From the NCBI GenBank assembly GCA_013695395.1, contig JACDAP010000553.1, positions 1 to 8,080 on the forward strand: a stretch of 8,080 nucleotides of DNA, in the 5' to 3' direction. This DNA comes from Solirubrobacterales bacterium (GTDB lineage: Bacteria > Actinomycetota > Thermoleophilia > Solirubrobacterales > Solirubrobacteraceae). Positions 1 through 5,776 of this stretch are shown piece after piece; within the stretch, counting starts at the first letter, position 1, and every line of letters begins with the position of its first letter. The notes under the pieces were generated by a model that worked only from the letters and a program-made list of their open reading frames with translations, had not been told where the DNA came from and made no database searches. Position numbers and translations under genes: made by a program.

Positions 1-17
1 CCGTCGCGGCGGCCTGA
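1..17 (+). CDS. possible 3' end of an upstream gene (partial)
   Basis: The first bases read in frame 3 as Val-Ala-Ala-Ala followed by a TGA stop at 15-17, 16 bases before the ATG of the redoxin gene. With only four codons visible, this is no more than a plausible tail of a same-strand gene; the bases could equally be spacer. No product can be suggested. Confidence 0.2.
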
Positions 18-33
18 ACGGACCCGGGCGCAG

Positions 34-537
34 ATGCCGCGGATCGCCCCCGGAGCCACGGTTCCCGACCTGGCCCTCCCCGACCACGCCGGGAACGCGC
101 GCGAGCTCTCCGCGCTCCTCGGCGGCGACCCGACGGTGCTGCACTTCTATCGCGGCTGGTGGTGCCCGAAGGAGCAGGCGTTCTTCCGCCGCCTCGTCGA
201 GCTGCAGGACGAGGCCGAGGTCGCCTACACGAACATCGTCTCGGTCTCCGTCGACCCGCCCGAGGTGGCCGCGGCCTTCCGGGCCGGGATCGGCGCGCGG
301 TGGACGTTCCTCTGCGACCCCGAGCACGCCTACGTGGAGGTGCTCGACCTGCTCGAGGTCGCCGACACGATCCACCGGCCCTACCTGCCGACGGTCGCCG
401 TGCTGCGGCCCGATCGCACCGTCGCGACCTCCTACGACGGCTACTGGTACTGGGCGCGTCCCTCGCTCGAGGAGCTTCGCGGTGACCTCCGCGGGCTCAC
501 CCGGGAGCTCCGCGACGACTTCGAGCCGCCCCGGTGA
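34..537 (+). CDS. redoxin / AhpC-TSA-type peroxiredoxin-like protein
   Basis: A 167-residue thioredoxin-fold protein of the AhpC/TSA (redoxin) group, probably cytoplasmic because no signal peptide is visible. It opens with the typical APGATVPDLALPD strand region (residues 5-17). A beta strand then leads into FYRGWWCPKEQ (residues 38-48), which aligns with the FYRGxWCPxC site of the family. Cys44 is the probable peroxidatic cysteine. The second cysteine of the usual CPxC is Glu47 here, so a CxxC disulfide cannot form; the only other cysteine is Cys94 (TFLCDPE). A cis-proline-like segment LPTVAVLRPD (118-127) follows, as in thioredoxin folds. The role is likely peroxide or thiol-redox chemistry, but the substrate is unknown. 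The start at 34 has no strong Shine-Dalgarno. The stop overlaps the next gene's GTG, so the two are probably translationally coupled. The family call is good; actual peroxidase activity is unproven. Confidence 0.8.
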   Translation: MPRIAPGATVPDLALPDHAGNARELSALLGGDPTVLHFYRGWWCPKEQAFFRRLVELQDEAEVAYTNIVSVSVDPPEVAAAFRAGIGARWTFLCDPEHAYVEVLDLLEVADTIHRPYLPTVAVLRPDRTVATSYDGYWYWARPSLEELRGDLRGLTRELRDDFEPPR

Positions 538-1043
538 GCCGTGCCTGGCTGGCCCGGCTCCCCGAGGCGCCGGCCGGCCCCGACGCGGTTGCCGAGCTGC
601 GGAGCGCCGAGGGAGCCCCGGCCGGTGTCCTCGTCGCGTGGGTGCGCGAGAGCAAGCCGGTCCGTGAGGCCCGCCGGGTCGACCGGCGGGTGATCGATCC
701 CGACGGGGAGGCCGGGTGGCTCTCGCTGAGCATCCTGCCCCGCGGGGCCTGGCCGCTCTTCGACGATCCGGCCGTGCAGCACGCTCGCCGACGCGTGCTC
801 GCCGAACCGCCCGCCGACCTCGTCTCCACCCTCCTGGCCGACGACTCCCACTACACCGGCGCGCTCACGCTGCGGCGGGGGGCCGACGCACCCCGCCTGC
901 TGCGCGACGAACCGTTCGCACGGCTCGGGGGGTCGGAGCTGCTGCAGGTCGGCCCGGGCCTGCTCGGTCGCGTCCCGGCACCGACCGGCCCAACGATCGA
1001 ACGCCACGGCAGCGCGCAGCCCTGGCCGTGGGACCGTTTCTGA
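534..1043 (+). CDS. hypothetical protein coupled to the redoxin gene
   Basis: I do not recognise this 169-residue protein. It begins with GTG at 534, overlapping the redoxin TGA in a GTGA junction, which fixes the start well and implies translational coupling. It has no cysteines, no signal peptide and no membrane segment. It is rich in Arg, Leu, Pro and Ala, with alternating hydrophobic stretches such as GVLVAWVRE (residues 32-40) and GWLSLSILPRGAWPLF (61-76) that look like beta strands in a compact soluble domain. It ends in PWPWDRF. Codon use matches its neighbours (G/C third positions), and it is followed after 22 bases by a membrane protein gene on the same strand. Its position suggests it works with the redoxin or the membrane protein, but nothing in the sequence indicates a reaction. 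Confidence 0.7.
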   Translation: MSRAWLARLPEAPAGPDAVAELRSAEGAPAGVLVAWVRESKPVREARRVDRRVIDPDGEAGWLSLSILPRGAWPLFDDPAVQHARRRVLAEPPADLVSTLLADDSHYTGALTLRRGADAPRLLRDEPFARLGGSELLQVGPGLLGRVPAPTGPTIERHGSAQPWPWDRF

Positions 1044-1053
1044 TCACCTCACG

Positions 1054-1059
1054 AAGGAG
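1054..1059 (+). promoter_or_regulatory. Shine-Dalgarno for the membrane protein gene
   Basis: AAGGAG lies 6 bases before the ATG at 1066. This is the clearest ribosome binding site in the window and it decides this start. Most other genes here show none. Confidence 0.8.
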
Positions 1060-1065
1060 CTTCAC

Positions 1066-1572
1066 ATGGGACCCAACGCAAAGACTTCCGACACCCGCTT
1101 CATCCAGGCGGGCGCCTTCGCGCTCGGTGCGCTCGCGCTCTACTTCCTGATCGAGAAGGGCTCGTTCGAGTTCTACTGGACCCCGATCACCATCGGCGTG
1201 GCCTACCTCCTGGCGGCCGCGGCCGGTGGTCGCAGCGGCGGACACTGGCCGACGGCGGTCGTGATCGTCGGCTGGGGCGCCGTGGTCCTGTGGGCGGGCG
1301 AGACCCGACCGGAGAACCTCGACATCGCCGGGCTCTACCTCGCGGGGGCCGGGGCGGGTGTCCTCGTCGGCGGGATCCTCATCCGGATGGGCTTCGCGGT
1401 GGACGTGATCGGCCTCGGCGGCGCCGCGCTCGCGGCCGGGCTGATCCTCGCCTTCTCCGGGCGGGTGGACCAGTTCGTCGAGGCGCAGTACTTCGCGCTG
1501 CTGCTGGCGGTCGTCGCGGTGGTCAACGTCGTGCTCGGGGTGCTGGCCCGGGGGAAGCCGGCGAAGAGCTGA
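1066..1572 (+). CDS. small integral membrane protein, about six TM helices
   Basis: A 168-residue hydrophobic protein that I cannot assign to a named family. By eye the membrane segments lie near residues 13-29, 37-54, 60-77, 86-106, 109-130 and 138-161. Loops are short and the tail is positively charged (ARGKPAKS). The first ten residues are polar (MGPNAKTSDT), so the N-terminus is probably cytosolic. Glycine and alanine are frequent in the helices, including GAGAGVLVGG (94-103), which suits tight helix packing. There are no clear catalytic or metal-binding residues inside the helices and no cysteines. It has its own Shine-Dalgarno 22 bases after the previous gene, so it may be the third gene of the redoxin operon while being translated independently. 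A weak hairpin follows the stop. The role is unknown. Confidence 0.75.
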   Translation: MGPNAKTSDTRFIQAGAFALGALALYFLIEKGSFEFYWTPITIGVAYLLAAAAGGRSGGHWPTAVVIVGWGAVVLWAGETRPENLDIAGLYLAGAGAGVLVGGILIRMGFAVDVIGLGGAALAAGLILAFSGRVDQFVEAQYFALLLAVVAVVNVVLGVLARGKPAKS

Positions 1573-1580
1573 GCGGGGTC

Positions 1581-1594
1581 GGGCGCGTGCGCCC
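1581..1594 (+). terminator. candidate weak terminator hairpin
   Basis: GGGCG (1581-1585) and CGCCC (1590-1594) form a 5-bp GC stem with a CGTG loop, 8 bases after the membrane protein stop. There is no T-run, only GGTCGTTCC afterwards. It could end the redoxin operon, but short GC stems occur often by chance at this base composition. Confidence 0.3.
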
Positions 1595-1617
1595 CGGTCG
1601 TTCCCTGCGCGTAAGGC

Positions 1618-1641
1618 ACACCCGCCATGATCGGCGGGTGT
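1618..1641 (+). promoter_or_regulatory. perfect hairpin covering the lipoprotein GTG start
   Basis: ACACCCGCC (1618-1626) and GGCGGGTGT (1633-1641) are perfect reverse complements around a 6-base loop, ATGATC. The right arm contains the proposed GTG start at 1638-1640 of the propeller lipoprotein. Folding in mRNA would mask the start. It could act as a translational control element, or as part of a terminator for the upstream operon, although no T-run follows. Confidence 0.45.
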
Positions 1642-2957
1642 CCCGTCTGCTTCCCGCGCTGCTGCCCGTCCTCGTCGTCCTCGCCGGCTGTGGCGGGAGC
1701 GGCGACGCGACGCCGGACGGCCCGTCGCCCGAGCAGGCGCGCGAGGCCGGCGGCGGGCCCTCCGCGTTCTCCCCGGCCGACCCGGAGAATCCGCGCGAGG
1801 CGATCGCCCGTCAGGAGCTCGAGCTGCTGCCCGAGGAGGCCCCGCCGCGCAAGCCGGGGCCCGACCGCGCCTACACGCCCTGGCCGGGCTTCGGGCACGA
1901 CGCACGGCACACCGGCTCGGCCCCGGTCCGCGGGCCGCAAGACGGGACCGTGCGCTGGAAGCGGACGCTCGAGGGGCCGGTCGTCCCCGGGCCCGCGATC
2001 AGCCGCGACGGGATCGTCTACGCCGCCTCCAACGGCGGCGTGCTCCACGCGCTCGACCCCAAGACGGGGGAGGACGTCTGGACCTTCGACGGCGGCGGGA
2101 GCTACGGCTCCGACCTCTCGACGGTGCCGCTGGTGCTCCGCGACCAGACGATCCTCTGGCCCGGCCCGAACCAGACGCTCTTCGCGATCGGGCCCGACGG
2201 GAAGGAGCGCAGCCGCCTGAGGTTCGACGCGATGCCGCTCTCGCCCGCGCTCGGAAAGGGCGGCAAGGTCTACGTCACCGACATGGCCGGGGGCCTCAAG
2301 GCGCTCAGCGTGCGCGGCGGGAAGCTCCGGGAGCGGTGGAGCCTGTCGCTCGGTGACGGCGTCTCCTACGCGAGCACGACCCTCGCGCCCGACGGGACGA
2401 TCTACGGGGCGGTCGACACCGATCTGGTCGCGGTCCGCGACGAGGGCTCCCGCGGGCGGGCCCTGTGGCGCTTCTCCGCCGAGCGGATCATCGAGACGAC
2501 CCCCGCGGTCGGCCCGGACGGCACGATCGTCGTCGGGACCAACGACGCCTTCCAGTACGGGGTCGGGCCGGAGGGGAAGGAGCGCTGGCGGACACCGAGG
2601 AACTCCTTCACCTACAGCGCGGTCGCGGTCACGAACGCCGGGATCGCCTACTACGGCGACCATCGCGGAGCGCTCAACGTCGTCCGCGCGAAGGACGGCG
2701 AGGTGCTCGCCCGGCATGTCGGCCAGGCCCGCACGAAGGCCCGCGGCGACGTCGGGATCTGGACCGCGCCCGCGATCGACGAGGCGGGCAACAGCTACTT
2801 CGGCACGCGGGTCGGGCACATCTACGGCTTCGACGCGAAGGGCATCCGCCTCTTCGACATCGACACCGGCAGCACGGTCGACTCCTACCCGGCGCTGGGC
2901 GCCGACGGGACGCTGTACATCGGCTCGGAAAGCGGGGAGCTCTACGCCATCGGGTGA
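1638..2957 (+). CDS. lipoprotein with eight-repeat PQQ-like beta-propeller
   Basis: A 439-residue predicted lipoprotein. The frame is open much further upstream, but GTG at 1638 gives a short N-terminus VSRLLPALLPVLVVLAGC: an Arg, a hydrophobic core and a lipobox LAGC with Cys18 as the lipidation site. A disordered Pro/Gly/Glu-rich linker follows (about 19-78), then WPGFGHDARHTG (82-93), a motif common at the start of outer-surface PQQ-like propellers. I count eight strand repeats of the form [IVL]Y..S..G.L.A[IL]D, near residues 126-140, 172-185, 211-225, 255-268, 297-310, 337-350, 387-399 and 427-439. This matches an eight-bladed PQQ-repeat fold. Acidic or quinone-binding catalytic residues of true PQQ dehydrogenases are not evident, so a structural or assembly scaffold (BamB-like in fold) is more likely than an enzyme. 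The last 16 bases overlap the convergent regulator gene. Confidence 0.8.
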   Translation: MSRLLPALLPVLVVLAGCGGSGDATPDGPSPEQAREAGGGPSAFSPADPENPREAIARQELELLPEEAPPRKPGPDRAYTPWPGFGHDARHTGSAPVRGPQDGTVRWKRTLEGPVVPGPAISRDGIVYAASNGGVLHALDPKTGEDVWTFDGGGSYGSDLSTVPLVLRDQTILWPGPNQTLFAIGPDGKERSRLRFDAMPLSPALGKGGKVYVTDMAGGLKALSVRGGKLRERWSLSLGDGVSYASTTLAPDGTIYGAVDTDLVAVRDEGSRGRALWRFSAERIIETTPAVGPDGTIVVGTNDAFQYGVGPEGKERWRTPRNSFTYSAVAVTNAGIAYYGDHRGALNVVRAKDGEVLARHVGQARTKARGDVGIWTAPAIDEAGNSYFGTRVGHIYGFDAKGIRLFDIDTGSTVDSYPALGADGTLYIGSESGELYAIG

Positions 2958-3358
2958 CCGGTGGAGCCCTGTTCCAGGGTGACCATCGTCGACTTGATCA
3001 CGGCGGTGATCGGGCTGCCCTCCTCGAGGGCCAGATCCTCGACCGCGTCCCGCGTCACCGCGGCGACGAGGGTGAACGGGCCGGCCTGGACCTCCACGAG
3101 GGCCATGACGCCGTCGACCTCGACGGAGCGGACGACCCCGTCCATCCGGTTGCGAGCCGACCCGCGGACCGACGAGGTCGCCGGAGCGGCCCGCTTCCGG
3201 GGGCGGCGACCGAGCCGCTCGACCTCGGCGGCGGGGACACGGCGGCGATTGCGCTCGTCACGCGTGGTGGCGAGCTTGCCCGCGCCGTCCCAGCGGCGGA
3301 GCGTGTCGACGCTGACGCCGAGGGCCCGCGCCGCCTCGCCCATGCTCAGATCGCTCAT
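2942..3358 (-). CDS. MerR-like HTH regulator with C-terminal TOBE (molybdate-binding) domain
   Basis: A 138-residue two-domain protein. Residues 4-50 form a MerR-type winged HTH: MGEAARALGVSVDTLRRWD is the recognition region, followed by the wing TTRDERNRRRVPAAEVERL. A basic linker (RRPRKRA, 51-57) leads to a TOBE/Mop domain at about 67-130, recognised by SARNRMDGVV (67-76), the beta-rich core and AVIKSTMVTL (119-128). TOBE/Mop domains in ModE and ModC bind molybdate or tungstate, so this is probably an oxyanion-responsive DNA-binding regulator. Homologues in actinobacteria often sit beside modABC transport genes; none is visible here. It is the last gene of the minus-strand cluster, 32 bases after the polyamine-synthase-like gene, and its 3' end overlaps the convergent lipoprotein gene by 16 bases. 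The family call is strong; ligand and targets are inferred. Confidence 0.85.
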   Translation of the reverse strand: MSDLSMGEAARALGVSVDTLRRWDGAGKLATTRDERNRRRVPAAEVERLGRRPRKRAAPATSSVRGSARNRMDGVVRSVEVDGVMALVEVQAGPFTLVAAVTRDAVEDLALEEGSPITAVIKSTMVTLEQGSTGHPMA

Positions 3359-3364
3359 GACCGC

Positions 3365-3370
3365 AGTCTC
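3365..3370 (-). promoter_or_regulatory. possible -10 of a leaderless promoter for the MerR/TOBE gene
   Basis: On the minus strand GAGACT ends 6 bases before the ATG at 3358. A CTGACG 18 bases further upstream, over the end of the preceding gene, could serve as a -35. No Shine-Dalgarno is present, which fits leaderless initiation, but both hexamers are weak matches. Confidence 0.3.
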
Positions 3371-3390
3371 GCGCTTCCCCCGCTGGCCCG

Positions 3391-4140
3391 TCAGGCCGCG
3401 AAGGCGCGCGCCTCCTCCCCGCCGAGGACGAGCTCGGGCGCGGAGCCGCGTAGCGCGCGGGTGGCGAGGGCACGCACCGGCAGGCCCCGGTGGGCGGCCA
3501 GGAGGACCACGTTGCCGCCCAGGCGGCCACGGAGCACCTTGCGGGCGGCGATCACGCCGACGTGGGGAAAGGTGTCGGCCAGGACCCGGGCCAGCGCCCG
3601 CGCGGCCGGCAGCGGCGGGACGTCGATGACGTTCGCGGCGAAGATCCCGCCGGGGCGCAGCACGCGGTGGACTTGGGCCATCGCCTCGGCGGTGACCAGG
3701 TGGGCGGGGATCTCGGTGCCGCGGAAGCAGTCGAGCACGACCAAATCGGCCGAGGCGTCCGAGCGGCGCTCGAGCAGCAGCCCGGCGTCCGCGACACGGA
3801 CCTTCAGCTCCCGCCCGGTCACGAGGCCGAGCTGCTCGCGGGCGATCTCGACGAGCTCGGGCAGCAGCTCGGCGACCGCCTGCCGCGAGCCCGGGCGGGT
3901 GTGGGCGACGTAGCGCGGCAGGGTGAAGCCGCCGCCGCCGAGGTGCAAGGCCACGATCGGGCGGCGCGGCGGCGCAAGGACGTCGACGACGTCCCCGAGG
4001 CGGCGGACGTAGGCGAACTCCAGGTGGCCCGGGTCACGCAGGTCGACGTGCGAGCAGTCCTCTCCGTCCAGGCGCAGCAGGACCCGCCACGGCCGCCCCG
4101 GCTCAGGGAGGACCTCGGGCGCGCCGCCCGAGATGCTCAC
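3391..4140 (-). CDS. spermidine-synthase-like Rossmann-fold protein
   Basis: A 249-residue protein related to the spermine/spermidine synthase family, of the free-standing actinobacterial type often labelled as the synthase half of fused MFS/spermidine synthases. I chose GTG at 4140 because it forms a GTGA overlap with the upstream hydrolase stop; an in-frame ATG at 4170 would give ten extra residues. The N-terminal SHVDLRDPGHLEFAYVRR (30-47) matches the substrate-gate strand region. The nucleotide-binding loop is LHLGGGGFTLPR (65-76). AVAELLPELV (88-97) sits where the acidic ribose-binding residue is expected. DLVVLDCFRGTEIPAHL (132-148) is the second family motif, followed by LRPGGIFAANV (161-171). 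Canonical enzymes have GGGDG and an E-[IL]-D motif; here these read GGGGF and ELL, and the catalytic Asp neighbourhood is altered. True aminopropyl transfer is therefore uncertain; it may use another small molecule. Confidence 0.75.
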   Translation of the reverse strand: MSISGGAPEVLPEPGRPWRVLLRLDGEDCSHVDLRDPGHLEFAYVRRLGDVVDVLAPPRRPIVALHLGGGGFTLPRYVAHTRPGSRQAVAELLPELVEIAREQLGLVTGRELKVRVADAGLLLERRSDASADLVVLDCFRGTEIPAHLVTAEAMAQVHRVLRPGGIFAANVIDVPPLPAARALARVLADTFPHVGVIAARKVLRGRLGGNVVLLAAHRGLPVRALATRALRGSAPELVLGGEEARAFAA

Positions 4141-5390
4141 TCCGGCAGCGTGGCGGGCCCGGCCAGCCACGTCCGCAGCCGGGCGTAGACGGCGGGGTGG
4201 TTCAGCAGGTCGAAGTGCGTGAGGCCGGGGAAGTGCGCGGCGTCGTCGAAGGCCAGCGGCGTGCGCTGCGCGCTCGGCCCGCTCCCCGTCGCGCTCGCCC
4301 TCGGCACCAGGACGTCCCCGAGCAGCAGGCCGAGCAGGTGGTCCTCGCTCGCGCCCAGCGTGGAGGAGACGCAGAAGTGCTGGGCGGAGGTCAGGTGGTG
4401 CACGTCGCCCGCGGTGTCGCGACCGAGCGTGTCCGGGTCGGTGCCTTCCCAGTCCTCGCGCAGCAGCGCGCCGTGACGCAGGTCCTTGACTCCGGCCGCC
4501 CGGAGGTTGAGGAGCTTGGCCAGCGGCGCGGTCTCCGGCAGCTTGCCCAGCGCCCAGGTGGCACGGTTGGTGGCGCGTTCGAGCGGGGCGCCGAGGAACG
4601 GGGAGCCCAGGCTGACGACGTGCGCGACCCGGGGCAGCCAGTCGGCCTCGCCGAGCCGACCGTGGTGCAGGGCGGAGCGGATGACCATGCCGCCCATCGA
4701 ATGCCCGACCAGTGAGAGCTCGCTCAGCGGCACCGGCCAGGCGGCGACGAGATCCCCGAGCAGCGCGGCGAGCTCCTCCCCGTTCTCCGAGATGTGGCGG
4801 CCGCTGTTGTAACGCAGGCTCACGGCGGTCACGCCCAGGTCCTGCTCGAGCAGGGTGGCGTAGGTGGCGGGCAGGTCGCGGCCGTGCGCATGCTCGCGCC
4901 GGTGCCAGGAACGCTCGGTCTCGCCGAGCCCGTGGACGAGCACGACCACCCGGGAGCTCGGGGCGGGGAAGGCGGCGGCGAGGGACTCGGGGGTGAGCGG
5001 GACGTCGCGGCCGTGGCGCCGGACGGCGAGCTCCGGGCTGAGCGCGCGATGCCGCTCGTGGACGGCGTCGCCGAACGCGCCGTTGAGCACCCCCAGGAGC
5101 GCGCCCGCGGTCGGCTCCTCCGCGAGCGAGGGCGCGTCGGCCGGCCGGGCCGTTCCCGCGGCGATCCCTGCGAGCTGCGCGGCGGCGCGTCCCGCGACGC
5201 GCACGGTGGTGTAGACGCCCTGAGCGATCGTGTCGTGCGTCAGGCGGACGGGCGCGGCGCCCGGTCCGCCGGCGCGGAAGGCGCGGTCGGTGATCGCCCG
5301 GTGGAGCTCCTCGATCCGAGTGGCCAGCCCGCCGACGCTTTCGCCGGCGACGGCTCCGAGGGCTCGGGCTTCCTCACGGCGCATGGACAT
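4137..5390 (-). CDS. alpha/beta-hydrolase (lipase/esterase-like) with N-terminal helical extension
   Basis: A 417-residue predicted serine hydrolase. The first ~115 residues are Ala/Arg-rich and probably helical, with no signal peptide, so it is likely intracellular or peripheral. The hydrolase core starts near residue 146 with VVVLVHGLGETE (148-159, oxyanion strand and turn). The nucleophile elbow is GHSMGG, with Ser231 as nucleophile. Candidate acid and base are Asp359 (LLGDVLVP) and His392 (GLTHFDLL), in the usual order and spacing for the fold. SLGSPFLGAPL (260-270) resembles triacylglycerol-lipase/PGAP1-like proteins. It is the first gene of a probable operon, overlapping the polyamine-synthase-like gene by GTGA. 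A second ATG lies at 5384 (residue 3), exactly 7 bases after a CATAGT hexamer, and could be the true leaderless start. The substrate (lipid or other ester) cannot be read from sequence. Confidence 0.8.
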   Translation of the reverse strand: MSMRREEARALGAVAGESVGGLATRIEELHRAITDRAFRAGGPGAAPVRLTHDTIAQGVYTTVRVAGRAAAQLAGIAAGTARPADAPSLAEEPTAGALLGVLNGAFGDAVHERHRALSPELAVRRHGRDVPLTPESLAAAFPAPSSRVVVLVHGLGETERSWHRREHAHGRDLPATYATLLEQDLGVTAVSLRYNSGRHISENGEELAALLGDLVAAWPVPLSELSLVGHSMGGMVIRSALHHGRLGEADWLPRVAHVVSLGSPFLGAPLERATNRATWALGKLPETAPLAKLLNLRAAGVKDLRHGALLREDWEGTDPDTLGRDTAGDVHHLTSAQHFCVSSTLGASEDHLLGLLLGDVLVPRASATGSGPSAQRTPLAFDDAAHFPGLTHFDLLNHPAVYARLRTWLAGPATLPE

Positions 5391-5391
5391 G

Positions 5392-5397
5392 ACTATG
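5392..5397 (-). promoter_or_regulatory. probable -10 box for the hydrolase operon
   Basis: Minus-strand CATAGT is a good -10 match. It lies 1 base before the ATG at 5390 and 7 bases before the in-frame ATG at 5384. A 17-base spacer upstream leads to TGGTCA, a weak -35. No Shine-Dalgarno is visible, so leaderless translation, perhaps from 5384, is likely. Confidence 0.45.
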
Positions 5398-5457
5398 CCT
5401 CGGCCCGCGCGCTGTGACCACCCGAAAGCGTGCGATGGGGCACGCAGAACACAGAAA

Positions 5458-5488
5458 CGCCCCGCCGAGCACGGGGCTCGACGGGGCG
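5458..5488 (-). terminator. intrinsic terminator, minus strand
   Basis: CGCCCCG (5458-5464) pairs with CGGGGCG (5482-5488). After one mismatch, CGAGC (5466-5470) pairs with GCTCG (5476-5480) around a 5-base loop. Read on the minus strand the stem is followed by TTTCTGTGTTCT, the nearest thing to a U-tract in this GC-rich window. It should stop transcription from the small gene at 5776-5534 before the hydrolase operon promoter. Confidence 0.65.
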
Positions 5489-5503
5489 CGACCTGAACGG
5501 GGG

Positions 5504-5529
5504 TGGGAGCCTGAGCGTTCAGGCTCCCA
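5504..5529 (-). terminator. perfect 11-bp hairpin just after the small gene
   Basis: TGGGAGCCTGA (5504-5514) and TCAGGCTCCCA (5519-5529) form a perfect 11-bp stem with a 4-base loop, GCGT on the plus strand. It begins 4 bases beyond the stop codon of the 80-residue gene. No T-run follows on either strand, but GC-rich actinobacterial terminators often lack one. An overlapping alternative stem also exists: 5492-5499 CCTGAACG with 5516-5523 CGTTCAGG. This could therefore be a switchable structure or simply the first of two tandem terminators. Confidence 0.6.
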
Positions 5530-5533
5530 GTCC

Positions 5534-5776
5534 CTACGCGGCCTGGGCGATGGCGCTCGGTTCGACCTCGACGGTCTGGAGCAATCGGTCCAGGCGGAGC
5601 GTGACGAGCTCGCCGGAGGTACTGCGCACCTCGGCCGTCCAGCGCTGCGCTGCAGCGTGGTCCGGGGTGAGGCTCGACAGCGTGCCGGGAACGGCGGCGA
5701 CGGCGGTGTCCTCGAGCATGCGGCGGGTGCGCGCGAGCTCGATACGGGGGTTGACGGGGCTTGAGAGAGTGCTCAT
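5534..5776 (-). CDS. small hypothetical protein (80 aa)
   Basis: I do not recognise this protein. The ATG at 5776 is preferred over the in-frame ATG at 5791 because it lies 7 bases after a GAGAGT hexamer, the same layout seen at other starts here. Third positions are strongly G/C (runs such as ACC GCC GTC GCC GCC), supporting real coding. The N-terminal part (11-30) looks helical and amphipathic (RIELARTRRM, LEDTAVAAV). Residues 46-70 look like two or three beta strands (WTAEVRSTSGELVTLRLDRL), and the C-terminus is acidic/alanine-rich. There is no signal peptide, no cysteine and no membrane segment. It is monocistronic, followed by two hairpin terminators and divergent from the MBL-like gene. 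A small alpha+beta regulatory or adaptor domain is possible; nothing more can be said. Confidence 0.6.
   Translation of the reverse strand: MSTLSSPVNPRIELARTRRMLEDTAVAAVPGTLSSLTPDHAAAQRWTAEVRSTSGELVTLRLDRLLQTVEVEPSAIAQAA

Noticed and set aside
865..1905. Minus-strand open frame of about 346 codons
   Set aside because: It spans three genes on the other strand and its translation is Arg/Ala-rich with no domain-like pattern; it is an antisense shadow.
1627..2220. ATG at 1627 opening a different frame at the lipoprotein start
   Set aside because: The ATG lies in the hairpin loop and leads into an Arg/Ser-rich frame; the GTG at 1638 gives a real lipoprotein signal.
1335..2819. Long minus-strand open frame opposite the propeller lipoprotein
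   Set aside because: The plus-strand frame has a lipobox and eight PQQ-like repeats. The antisense frame is low-complexity (Arg/Ala/Pro/Gly/Asp) and is open only because GC-rich DNA has few stops.
2465..3913. Plus-strand open frame crossing the lipoprotein, regulator and synthase-like genes
   Set aside because: It runs through recognisable domains on both strands and reads as Arg/Gly/Asp-rich noise.
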